From Pachyseris speciosa (Eukaryota; Cnidaria; Anthozoa; Scleractinia; Pachyseridae), in NCBI GenBank assembly GCA_016490735.1, contig JAEMWC010000022.1, positions 2,047,001 to 2,111,000 of the forward strand: a stretch of DNA of 64,000 nt, written 5' to 3'. Under the pieces are notes generated by a model. That model was not told the origin of the DNA, searched no databases, and saw only the letters and a program-made list of their open reading frames with translations. The position numbers were made by a program, and so were the translations under genes. This document shows positions 34,601 to 43,000 of the stretch, in pieces; position 1 is the stretch's first letter; every line of letters begins with the position of its first letter.

Positions 34601-37600
34601 TGAAGGACCCAGCGGACCCCCAAAGGGTACACCCAATGTTTCCCAGACTACATTTAGCCGTGTTTCCCATCTGCGGAGACAGTATCAAGCAATGGGCATT
34701 TCTGAAGATGTTACCAAGATACTCGTTTCAGCATCTCGCCCCTCCACTCGGAAAACGTATCAATCAGCTTGGGGGCGTTGGAGCCGCTGGTGTGATAAAA
34801 GAAAGGTTGATCCTTTTTCAGCACCTTTAACTGACATCCTACTCTACCTAACTGAGTACTTCAATAGCGGAGCAGCCTACCGCTCAGTTAATGTTGCACG
34901 CTCAGCTATCTCCACCACTCATGCCAAGCTGGAGGGCCTACCTGTGGGTCAACACCCCTTAGTTATCCAGCTGCTAAAAGGAATGTTCAATGATCGTCCC
35001 CTAAACCTAGGTACTCCCATACTTGGGACGTAAATTTTGTCACTCAATACCTGGCATCGCTCGGTAGTAATAGGTCATTGTCTCTCAAGCAATTGTCATT
35101 TAAGCTTGCAATGTTATTCTCTTTAACCTGTCCGGAAAGGGTCTCTGTGCTAACCAAACTGGATCTCCGTCACTGTCGCGTACTTCCAGAGGGTGTAGAG
35201 TTTACCCTATTGGCTCCACGTAAAAGAGGCTCCACTGATAATCTTCCGAAGGCTTTCTTTGCGCGATTCCCTTCCAACTCCAAACTATGCCCAGTTGAGA
35301 CATTTCGCTCGTACTTAAAGGCTACACGTGGAATCCGCCCAGTTATTCCCTCCTCCAAGGTGGATCCGTTATTCATCTCCTATGTGAAGCCTCACAAACC
35401 GATTACAGCCCCGTCCATGGGGAGGTGGCTACGTTCGCTACTGACGGTCTCTGGTGTCGACACCAATATTTTCAAAGCACATTCCGTGCGCGGAGCTTCA
35501 ACTACGGCCGCAGCCAATTCCAACGTTCCCTTATCAGAGATTTTAAGGATGGCTGATTGGTCTACTCCTTCGACTTTCCAGAGATTTTATTACAAACCCG
35601 TTCACAGCTCAACTTTTGCTCATGGAGTCCTTCACTGACACTGTTTGTAGCTGTTTGCTCAACATTTGTTGAACAGTGTGTGCGGAACTTTAGATTTGCA
35701 AACTGCTATTGTTGACATTTGCCTTGCTTCCTTATAAGCATTGTCATTTTGGCGTTCTTTGTTTTGAGTCCCATTAAACTGCTACCAGTTTTATTTGTTC
35801 ATTTGCCTTCTATTGGCATCCCTGTTTTTTGCGTTGAACTCTACCTGTTGTTTTCTCATATATTTCGAACGGAGTTTGTGTAATATAATCACAATTATAC
35901 CAAGGCCGCGAAGCGGCCTGCCTGTATAATTTAAATTATATTAACAAACGAAGTGAGAAATATATGAGGACCCACCCACCCGTCCCTGTCAGCAGTGTCA
36001 CCACATTTAGCAATGTACGGGTGCCATGCCCTACTAGGGTGCCAATAAGAACGATGGTGTTAACCGTCCACAGCGTTGAAAGAATGGAGTGTCACGTGTC
36101 AGCGGCGCGATGTAGGGCCGCAGGGAGTTGTGGTACTACGTCATGCCTGGCTTTTTTTTTTTACCCTGGGGGGTATAGTCTCTTTATTTTTCTCTTTAGA
36201 TGCGTTAAAGAGTGGTTCGTAGCACAATAAGTGGGATTCTACCTGTTGTTTTCTCATATATTTCTCACTTCGTTTGTTAATATAATTTAAATTATACAGG
36301 CAGGCCGCTTCGCGGCCTTGGTATAATTGTGATTTCCTGTATAGCCTCTGTTTTCGACAATATGTCACAAAGTTATAAGGGTGTTGGAAACGTTCGGATA
36401 CAAGAGATTTCTATGCAAACCTCATGTGGCTATCATTCTCACTCTAAAAGGGCCAGTATTTTCCGTTTGGACTGCGAAAAGGAAAGTTTTCGAAGTACAT
36501 GTTTACAGGATCAATGGGGGGAGAAGGCATTTTGTAGCTTTTTTCTCATTTAGCCTGTTTGTTGTTCTCAGGCTCTCGCTGACCGCATTGCGGTAAGCTG
36601 TTCATTGGTGCGAGGAGAGTATAACAGGGCGTGGAACGAGATTATGCTGTGTGACGAGGCTAAGGTGCGGAAAATAAGGAAAGAGCTTTTGTCTTTAGAA
36701 TTCTGTATCAAAGTTTTTTCTGTTAGTCTGCTCCATTTCGGCGTCGTACCAGCCGACATTAGGGACCTTTAGATGAGATTGAGCACGAGTATGACTTTTC
36801 AAATCCGATTCGCGTGCTGTACATCATCATTTTGTACATAATTTTGTTTCTGCAATCTCATCTGTTATTAAGCAATAAGGAAAAGTGAGCTCGAGGGTCC
36901 TGTGGAAGTGACTGGTTTGAAGCTTGAAAGTCGTACTCGTCCTGGCTCTCGCACTCATACTCAAATCTAAAGGCCCCTATTCAGAGTACAGTCCCTCAAC
37001 GTGCTACCGTAAAATTTTGGAAAAGAGACCTTTTACGGGGCTCATTTTTTGCTGGCGCACCATGTACCAAGTCCACTTTTAGCTTTCCTGGCAAATTAAA
37101 AGAATTTCTTCTTAAACTTCAAATCAGTAAGTAAAATCATGCGAACAACTGCCTATATATATACTTATTTTTTTGTCTTAGTTTTTAAATGTGTGTATCT
37201 GTTGTTGTTTTTGTTGTTGTTGTAGCCGCAACAATTTGTTTAGTTACCTTTCCTTAGCTAGGGGCTAACTAGAAAACTTAAGTTTATTTAGCCCCTAGAC
37301 ACCTTTAAATTGTAACAGTTTTGCTTTTCTTTTCTTCTTTTTACAGATCTTAATTCCTTTAAAAATGTAACGCTAATTGTAGAAAAAGGTGTAAATAATA
37401 AAGGTTGTTGTTGTTGTTAGTGTATTGGTTTGTTGTATCCTTCTTTTGTATTATTTCTCCATTGTTGTGTGCTTTGTGATGTCACCCGTGACTTGGTATA
37501 TGCTGCACATCCCCTTTTTAGCGGAGAACTTTTTATTTTAAGGGTTTGCCTTGGAAAAACGGTTTGAAGCACTGACAGTTAACGGCTTAACATTTTTGGT

Positions 37601-37783
37601 CAGCCAAGCTTCCACTACACGTATAAAACTTTCTCTGACCTAACCTCGGGTTTGTGTGCCTTGTTATTTCAGGATGGTCAGCCCACGTTTCCTCCCAAAA
37701 GCTACATAGTGGATCTCATGCACATCCCGGGTCGACTGATGAGCACTGACTCGCCCGAGGCCTCTCTCTACCAGAGGCTTTAG
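16698..37783 (+). CDS. ARMC3: Armadillo repeat-containing protein 3
   Basis: Twenty-six exons: 16698-16745, 17764-17881, 18863-18988, 19178-19246, 20273-20323, 20478-20566, 21144-21216, 21369-21458, 21571-21638, 21770-21841, 23055-23135, 23311-23341, 23991-24058, 25232-25316, 25729-25837, 26390-26499, 26876-26942, 27030-27102, 27359-27495, 28100-28268, 28882-28982, 30281-30376, 30450-30653, 31000-31162, 36572-36664, 37673-37783. They sum to 2502 nt, 833 residues plus stop (human 872), and every junction keeps frame. Armadillo repeats fill about residues 20-525 (VVRRNATMCLG, ENRKIFHEQE and similar). A charged linker spans 600-670. The C-terminus (about 680-833) matches the EDR1/CTR1/ARMC3-like peptidase-fold domain (IFYHRALLFK, CSLVRGEYNRAWNE). 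All introns appear GT-AG; exon 22 uses the weak donor GTTTGT. Relatives are linked to sperm flagella. Intron 24 holds the DIRS element. Confidence 0.95.
20627..20713. repeat. Short foldback with TTCAACATTTGTTGAAC words
   Basis: AAGCGAATGATACACGGTT and its inverted match enclose two self-complementary CAACATTTGTTG words and an AT-rich loop. It lies in ARMC3 intron 6. The same word also occurs near 35657 within the DIRS element and, in related form, in the 46021 and 48203 elements. Confidence 0.7.
21974..22270. repeat. Two-hairpin repeat, different words
   Basis: TTTAACAATTAGATTATG opens and TAATCTAATTGTTTTAGTATA closes a first hairpin containing ATTTCTATC.TGTGATAGCTGAT and its inverse. A second part contains CCAATCAGAG and ends in ACTAGTAGATT. 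The skeleton matches 4604-4915 while the hairpin bodies differ. It lies in ARMC3 intron 10. Confidence 0.6.
22402..22746. mobile_element. MITE with GGCTATGTCTAC ends
   Basis: Inverted ends GGCTATGTCTACMCTATRCTGGATAGC are flanked by TAA on both sides, as in nonautonomous PIF/Harbinger elements. It lies in ARMC3 intron 10. Confidence 0.8.
23411..23630. repeat. Tandem pair of TTAACCCTTTCACC foldbacks
   Basis: Two ~110-bp units lie head to tail. Each starts AACCCTTTCACCANCAAGAG and ends near CCCTTGGTGGGGCAA, its own inverse. ARMC3 intron 12. Confidence 0.75.
23800..23820 (+). repeat. Poly-C run
   Basis: About 21 consecutive C in ARMC3 intron 12; length is unreliable in assemblies. Confidence 0.85.
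24138..24525. mobile_element. MITE with GCCTGCATACAGGCTC ends, host of a nested MITE
   Basis: Ends GCCTGCATACAGGCTCTTCA..TTTGGGCAA and the inverse, flanked by TA. A simpler copy without the insert lies at 48965-49115. ARMC3 intron 13. Confidence 0.8.
24274..24494. mobile_element. Nested MITE with GACCATTTTACAG ends
   Basis: Inverted ends GACCATTTTACAGTT flanked by TA, with CGAGGCTGGG and AAGCAGGTAGGTTGTATC-type inner arms. It sits inside the 24138-24525 element and is absent from the copy at 48965. Confidence 0.8.
25430..25475 (+). ncRNA. Hammerhead-ribozyme-like core
   Basis: CTGATGA (25438-25444) is followed by a stem GGGC-TAA-GCCC and GAAAC. This is the conserved hammerhead core with stem II. 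It lies in ARMC3 intron 14 after an AAACGATTTGAAATT hairpin. Such cores are known at the ends of Penelope-like elements, so this is probably an element tail. Stems I and III were not verified. Confidence 0.55.
26550..26750. repeat. Dispersed CCCGC-rich repeat
   Basis: Contains TTTTCCCGCGCTTGGCACCAG, TTCTGATTGGCTCATCGCAT and related words shared with 43530-43710 and 45935-46016. ARMC3 intron 16. Confidence 0.5.
28296..28440. repeat. Possible retroelement 3' tail
   Basis: CATACATACAT-type simple repeats flank an AT-rich stretch with AAATGAACTTTATTTATA. The pattern resembles LINE-like 3' ends; family unknown. ARMC3 intron 20. Confidence 0.3.
29372..29911. mobile_element. Tc1/mariner-type MITE, CAGTAAAAACCCG ends
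   Basis: Inverted ends CAGTAAAAACCCGCGTATAA..GAACCTAG flanked by TA. The interior repeats ATAAGAACCT and TTCAGCCTGA several times in both orientations. ARMC3 intron 21. Confidence 0.85.
31614..32851 (+). pseudogene. DIRS gag-like ORF, frameshifted
   Basis: Starts MKKSKRHRSRSRSRSR, a basic Arg/Ser N-terminus. Five copies of a PPTRANE heptapeptide follow (about 31960-32050), and the first frame then closes at 32240. The frame resumes in another phase around 32060 and runs to 32851 (LTHDTGNQSNG, then LSYDQVSDILDNYSIPSVD), with a basic C-terminus. The break sits at or just after the heptad repeat, by the GGGTTTTTG run. A one-base indel is likelier than a programmed shift. Confidence 0.75.
32830..34830 (+). 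CDS. DIRS reverse transcriptase-RNase H
   Basis: The frame is open from upstream of 32851, overlapping the gag C-terminus in a different phase. DKWRDITSDPEIL opens the RT region; the first ATG is at 32899. RT motifs follow in order: FLVPKKGGTFRPVIDLRFLN, TIDLKDAYLSV, QGLCFGLSTAPRVFTKLL and the catalytic YLDDFLILG. RNase H shows MTDASKTGWG, LELKAAFLAL, MDNTTAIAHVN and NTIADIESR (the usual N...D.xSR end). The frame ends with the DIRS-conserved DLFASRISAQLPKYVSW and ILVAPIWQAQPWW. It is intact over this length. How translation reaches the frame without its own early ATG is unknown. Confidence 0.9.
   Translation, partial: KRIDAFIDKWRDITSDPEILSIVLGYKIPLRCKPVQFSLPITGHTRVNAHLIDAEVESLLAKGAITQTSPMREGFFSRLFLVPKKGGTFRPVIDLRFLNKFVENSHFQMENISCLKSLLRRGDYMTTIDLKDAYLSVPVHKDSQKFLQFLWRNKCYAFQGLCFGLSTAPRVFTKLLKPVAAYLRKLGVRMILYLDDFLILGSSHQEAQRNTTMAVTLLENLGFIVNREKSCLIPTQIILFLGFVVDSTVETLSLPEDKVVNVKSICKRAISTPTMSARQLASLLGTLESCRPAIWQAPLHFRYLQIQLIHALHRSEQNFDAIITLDHNPLEELQWWLLNIDSVNGSPITSPDPTLFIMTDASKTGWGAVCQGHRTNGRWSEDESTLHINVLELKAAFLALKSFLKNQTHKVVCLRMDNTTAIAHVNNKGGTRSTCLTALALELWRWCLERDIVISAQHVPGKLNTIADIESRVFNDNSEWKINSQIISPFLEECEIDLFASRISAQLPKYVSWRLDPGALHTDALTMNWAPFKGYAFPPFNLIPAVLSKVTQDKANLILVAPIWQAQPWWPLLLSLLVDHPVRLPCTKHLLKDPADPQRVHPMFPRLHLAVFPICGDSIKQWAFLKMLPRYSFQHLAPPLGKRINQLGGVGAAGVIKERLILFQHL
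34600..35638 (+). pseudogene. DIRS tyrosine recombinase, frameshifted
   Basis: The N-terminal part (STRKTYQSAWGRWSRWC, LTDILLYLTEYF) lies in a frame ending at 35033. The catalytic part lies in another frame, 35078-35638, and continues upstream as TWDVNFVTQYLASLG. Conserved residues are visible: Arg in CPERVSVLTKLDL, His and Arg in KAHSVRGAST, and the Tyr nucleophile region in FQRFYYKP. The break is best placed at the CCCC run 34998-35001, where one C appears to be missing. The larger 811-codon frame upstream is mostly a shadow of the RT. Confidence 0.85.
35840..35975 (+). repeat. DIRS internal complementary region
   Basis: The reverse complement of the left terminus (GAACGGAGTTTGTGTAATAT) is followed directly by the reverse complement of the right terminus (ACAATTATACCAAGGCCGCG). 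The site thus encodes the joined ends of a circular intermediate. Confidence 0.85.
37180..37440. repeat. Retroelement tail-like repeat with GTT microsatellites
   Basis: (GTT)n at about 37200-37224 and again at 37407-37419, with TTAGCCCCTAG inverse words and AATAATAAAGGTTGTTG at the end. A similar AATAAAG-(GTT)n tail occurs near 51017-51050. ARMC3 intron 25. Confidence 0.4.
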
Positions 37784-38084
37784 TTCACGACATTCAACAT
37801 TTTACCGAGTCTGGTGGACCTCGTGTTTGAATTGGTATCAAAGCATATCACGTGAAAACCTCGACCAGAAAGAGGTCTTTTGTGGTTGCAAATTGTTTAC
37901 TGAACCGAGACGCACACGACCCTCAAAAGCGATGGATTGAATTTCTTACTCGTTCGTCTCTAGTTGTAGAAAGACCTTTATATGCCTGTATATAGTGTAT
38001 ATTAAAATTTTGTTTCTTTGTTTGTTTCTGCTTGTTAAATTCTTTTCGCCGGTTTATACCGAAAGCCAACTTTTTTGTTGTAGT

Positions 38085-39840
38085 GGTTACAGGCACTGGT
38101 AGGTCAATTCTTCCACTACCTGCAAATGTTGCAGCAACTTACGTCTTCACCAATGCAGGGTTGTAACACCATGCAGTATTCCGTTCAACGTACAAGTAAT
38201 GGCATACAAGGTAAGCCACACCGTTGTGACACCTGCTTTACAGAGTCCTCGAGTTGTTCTTAAAGTGCTAAACGCATTGACACTGCGTTTTAACTTAAAT
38301 GAAATCCTCGTAATCAGAATCATCGCCACAGACACTACCATCATCATTACCTTTGTGAAGACAGAGTTACTTTACAATACCTGTATGGTGAGAATTCGCA
38401 TTACCCACAAAATTGGCGTGTCGAAATTCCAAAGAAAACTCCAGGTCATGCACTACCAAATAGCACAGCTTACAACAGAAAGCACGGTGTTCCTTACCAA
38501 TACCCAGGCAGGTCACTCTACCAAACTCCATTTGTGTAAATTACCTAAAACGGGTGCCAAATTTTCAAATGAAATTCAAACCACCAAGAATAACCGTGGG
38601 GTACCGCAAGGGTTGCGCACTGCACCAAACTATAAGGCTTCCTGTAGTTTATTACTCGGTTTCTCTTTGTGCAGGAATAAATAAGTACTTACAGTGACAA
38701 CAAAGGTTTTGGTGATGGGGTAGTCTGCGTTATCTCTTGCTTAACTTTACAACAGTACTGTAAATATACGTTTCAACATCATTTCGAAAGATTTATATTA
38801 GCTTTAACTAAGTTCCACTAAATGTGCTTTCTGTAAGACCACGTCACCTCATGGTTTTTGAGTAACCCTTTAACCACCACACGTAATTAATTACAAACCC
38901 ATATTTACAAAGACATTTTTAAATAAGTACACTTGGTGTTGGTAAAAGCCGACCAAGGGATAAATAGTATACTGCTGACTGCGTCCATGTGGCGTCATGC
39001 GCCGGACAATCGTTGTCGACATTTGTTGCGCCACTATTTACCAATATTCCAGTGACTTCAAAGAGACTACAAACAGTCATCTCAGTGTTTAAAAGGTGTA
39101 ACAGAAGCCACCTCATACAAAACAAGTCATGGCACTCGCCGTAACAACAGCGTCAGACGTAGAGAACGGCGACTACACATGAACCGTCTGTTAGGTGTTG
39201 CAATCGATTTTCACTCCCGAAACCTCGCCTGCTGTCATCTGTGTGATGAACGACGCAAAGTATCCAGCTCAATGGCCAGCCCCTCCATTTGTCGCGCTGT
39301 GGACTCCTACAAAGGAATTCAGAAATCTGAGCGTTGTTGCAACGGGTGGACTTTTTTTTTCTTAAATTCTCTCCACCCTACCACCACCCTCTTCCCCCAC
39401 CCTCTTCCCCCACCCTCCTCCCCCTCCCCAACACGGCGCGCTATTTCGAACTGAAACTGATCTCTCCCCTTTATTTTTACTCCTTTCGATCTCCTTGATC
39501 TCGAGTTCGCTTCTCGTTGCCTCCTTCTCACCCTTCCCTTGACCTAATCAACTCAAACTTTCTTCCAGTGCCTGAATGAATACGTTACTCCACACTATCC
39601 AAACTTATTTTCAGGGTCTGTCGCCACGGATCTTGGAACCCAGGTGGTTGTGCCTTTCTGGGACTGTTCTGTTTATACTAATTACACAGTGCCCCCACCC
39701 CACTGAGCCAAGTATTTGGTACCTTGAGTCTTTCTAACTTCCGTGTCGTCATTAGGTTATAGTCCATCTCGGCCTGCAAAGAGTGTTTCATCCCTTTTGT
39801 TTCCCAGTGATTCTCGGCCACATCGCTTGCAAGTTTACTG
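38085..39840 (+). other. Unresolved, possibly coding island between ARMC3 and the CCDC150-like gene
   Basis: Several plus-strand open stretches have protein-like composition and some have splice-like borders. These are 38100-38214 (GQFFHYLQMLQQL, ending AAG|GTAAGC), 38326-38536 (QYLYGENSHYPQNWRVEIP), 38540-38693 (YLKRVPNFQMKFKPPRITVG), about 39070-39200 (RRNNSVRRRERRLHMNRLL), 39568-39705 (preceded by TTCCAG, LNEYVTPHYPNLF) and 39757-39838 (preceded by CATTAG). I could not chain them in one frame. They may be a decayed gene, an unrecognised gene or chance. ARMC3's own 3' UTR probably ends before here. Confidence 0.3.
39350..39435 (+). repeat. Pyrimidine-rich tract
   Basis: Reiterated CACCCTCTTCCCC words between a T run and TCCCCAACACGG. 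Confidence 0.6.
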
Positions 39841-40094
39841 ATCGTCATTCTGCTCGCCTGTGGAAAACAAGTACTCTGTAATCACAATGCGATCCGTATT
39901 CAGTAACTTAGGATTACAGAGTAAAGTACAAACGGAAAACTAAAAAATTGCAGAGGTAACAAACTTTATTATGTCTATGTATGAAATTTCCAAGATTTAC
40001 AATTGTTTGTAAATTTCCTCATGCAGTTTTTCAGTTAAATAAAGTTTCAATTCATTAAAATTACAAGTGCAGCCACGTAAACGAAAATTTTATG

Positions 40095-43000
40095 TCACTT
40101 TACCCTCATAAGCTCCTTCGCTTTCTCGGTCGCTTCATCAACTTTCCTTTTCTCCTCATCTCTTTTCTTGAAGTTTTCGCGGTTCTGCTTTTCCAGGGCA
40201 TCCTGTATTTTCCTGTAAGTAAAAACCGACAAAAGTGCACCTAACCCCAAAATATTTTTTTCGCTTCAATAAAACTTTGCACCTGTTCAAAACGTATTGC
40301 GCCGTTTCGCGCCTTTTTAATCCAGATCTTGACTGTTCATAGGCTGTAAAAGTTACGAAATCTAGCCATCATCTGTCCCACGACCCAGCCAATAAGGGGC
40401 ATGGGTCTATTCCTTACATGACATCACAAACTGATTTGCATTAATGCATTGCATCGTATTAAGTCTTTGTAAACATGCATGATGCATGCAAAGCAGTTTG
40501 TGACGTCATATAAGGAATAGACTCATGCCCCTTACTAGCTCGGTATAGGTGTATCCAGTCAAATGTCGTTCTCAGGTGAACAGCTTCGGCTAATAGTCGG
40601 AATGTTGCATGTTAGCTAGTTAGCTAGCTATCTAGCTAGCTAAAAAAATAGCTAGCGATTTACAGAGTCGATGACAATAGTGTGGGATACCACAGGTATC
40701 CCACACAAAAACACCAGAGTCATCAAATATTTTATTCGATATTCTGCTATCCCCACCTTGATCTCACTAACTCGGCCTGCAAGTTTCCAAACTTCGTTTT
40801 GAACCATTCTTGCGCTTCACGTAGGTTCTCAGAAACCTAAAAAAACGAATTGGACGCAAATGCAAAGTTTTAAATGATGATTCTAAAACCGGATGCGACA
40901 AAAGAATTAAGAAAAAACATGTTGCAGAACTAGTTGAGAAGGAGTAAAACAATTGGGAAGCATAGAGCTGACTATCCTGTTCCAGGCGTTCAAATAGTAA
41001 ACGGAGTGCCATAGACCTTTTCATAATGGCAGACGACTTTGATTATTCTTTTGTAAGTATGTTAATTAGCCTTACTAACCTCACTTTAATGTAAAATTCT
41101 ATTGAATTTTGCACATGCTGACGAGGCTAGTAAGGCTAATTATCATAAAAACAAAAGAATAATTTGTCGGGCGCCATTATGACAAGGGTCAATTGTACCG
41201 GCAGAGCAAGGCGAAAAGGCTTGCCCCGTCTCCCGTCCCAAGCCCTGCTTCATTTTTCGCCGCTTTACTGTTTATTTTCGCCTCGCTCTGCCGGACTGTG
41301 GGGAGCTTTAGCAACGAGGACAGCAACGGCAACGAGAACGCCACAAAACAATGGGTTTAATTAACAACAACAGTCGCTGTGCACGTGCGTTTTACATTTT
41401 GGTACATTTCTTTGTCGGCAAAACAACGTGAAATGACCAAATTTTAGGTTTTCTCCAGAACGTTAAGCCCTGGTCAAACGGCGCATGATAGTCGATGATA
41501 GTTGATTCTCTCCAAACTATCATCAACTATCACCAACTATCATTCACATGGTCAAACGGCGCATGATAGTCGATGATAGTTGATGATAGTTTGCCGGCAG
41601 TCGCGCGAGCAAAGGTCATGCGAGCAGCTAGTTCCAGGCTCTTTCCGCGAAAAATGTGAGCACTAAAATGGCTTCGCGAGAGACAAACTTGTAGAAGTAT
41701 GAATTTATCGCGACGAAAGAGGGCGGCAGCTTGCTTAATAGTAATCGATTTGTTGGAGGGATGCGGTGTCTCTTCTAATTCTTGCGAGTTGGCACTTTCT
41801 TCAGAAGATATCTTCTCTATGTTATCTTGGTCTTAAATATTTTCGTTGTCAGGATTATCATCTTGGATATAAACACGTATTTCTGAAGCTGCAGCTGAGC
41901 CTCGCGAGGAACTTTTGGCGGCCATTTTAAACGAGCCCGCCGATTTTCGGGGAAAACAGCTGATCAAAAACTATCATGAACTATCATACGCGTGGTCAAA
42001 CGAGAAAAACTATCATCGACTATCATGAAGAATTTGAGCAAGCTCAAAATGAATGATAGTTGATGATAGTCGATGATAGTGCATGATAGTTGGTGGTCAA
42101 ACGGAAGCGCGCGCTTCAACTATCATCGACTATCATGCGCCGTTTGACCAGGGCTTTAGTGCATGACGGTAATTTTTTCTTTCTTTTTCCTTATTTTAAC
42201 GCCGTTCGTAGTAATATAGTCCCTGAATAGTTCTCCAGCATTTTCCAAGGTAAACAAATTAGCGGGAATAATCGCGAAAGAATTACAAAAACGAAAGTTA
42301 GATTTTGAAAAAATGTTTTCGTTCCCGTCGCCGTCGTAGCTGAGCTGACATTCAAACTTTCGCTCTCATCAGACTGACAACTTTCGTATGCTCTCCGGCG
42401 TCCACTAACATCTGCTGAAACTTTCATAACAGTGTTGGATAGTCTTCGGTGGATTAACTGCCTTCCTGAAGGCAAATTAAGTCAGGATCAACTAGTCTAT
42501 GAACGAGCTCAAAGAACGTTGATGGGAATTAAAACTCACTAAGAACCCCCGAGAAGGTTGAAGGTAAAGCGAGGTGAGCCGGAGTTGTTCGTACACTCAC
42601 AAGAATTTGAGCTCCATCAAATTCAAGGAGATCAGTTTGAGTTCTGGGGTAATTTGTTTCGACATGTTGAAAAGGATAAAGAAAACTCCTCTTCAACTCT
42701 TATTCTCTATCGATTTCGGCGTTGGTCTGTACTCATACCTGTTGTGTTTCGAAGTTTGCCTCTGCTAGTTTCCTCTCAGTGTCTTTCCTTGATGATTCCA
42801 AATCCTTCTCACGCGCTTGCACTTTCTATCAACAACGGCGACAGTATAAAATTAACACTCTGGACACGACTACTAACAGCAGGTTGAAGTTAAGACACTG
42901 TAAAGTCCACTTTGAATTCAGATTTAGTTTAAAAAATGTTATATGCAGCTTATTTCGGTCCCGTGTTTTCGACTTGGATTCGTTTAAACGTTACGGTAAA

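Larger units (their letters stand above)
31244..36330 (+). mobile_element. DIRS-type tyrosine-recombinase retrotransposon
   Basis: About 5.1 kb in ARMC3 intron 24, same strand as the gene. It carries gag-like, RT/RNase H and tyrosine recombinase frames, inverted terminal regions (31244-31452 against about 36085-36330) and an internal complementary region (about 35840-35975) that reproduces the junction of the two ends, as expected if it replicates through a circle. No target duplication is seen beyond the shared GATT. The gag and recombinase frames are each broken by one indel, so this copy is probably not autonomous, though only lightly decayed. Confidence 0.93.

Noticed and set aside
32598..35033. 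811-codon plus-strand ORF
   Set aside because: It overlaps the RT/RNase H frame for most of its length and shows no RT motifs there. Only its last ~145 codons (recombinase N-terminus) look real.
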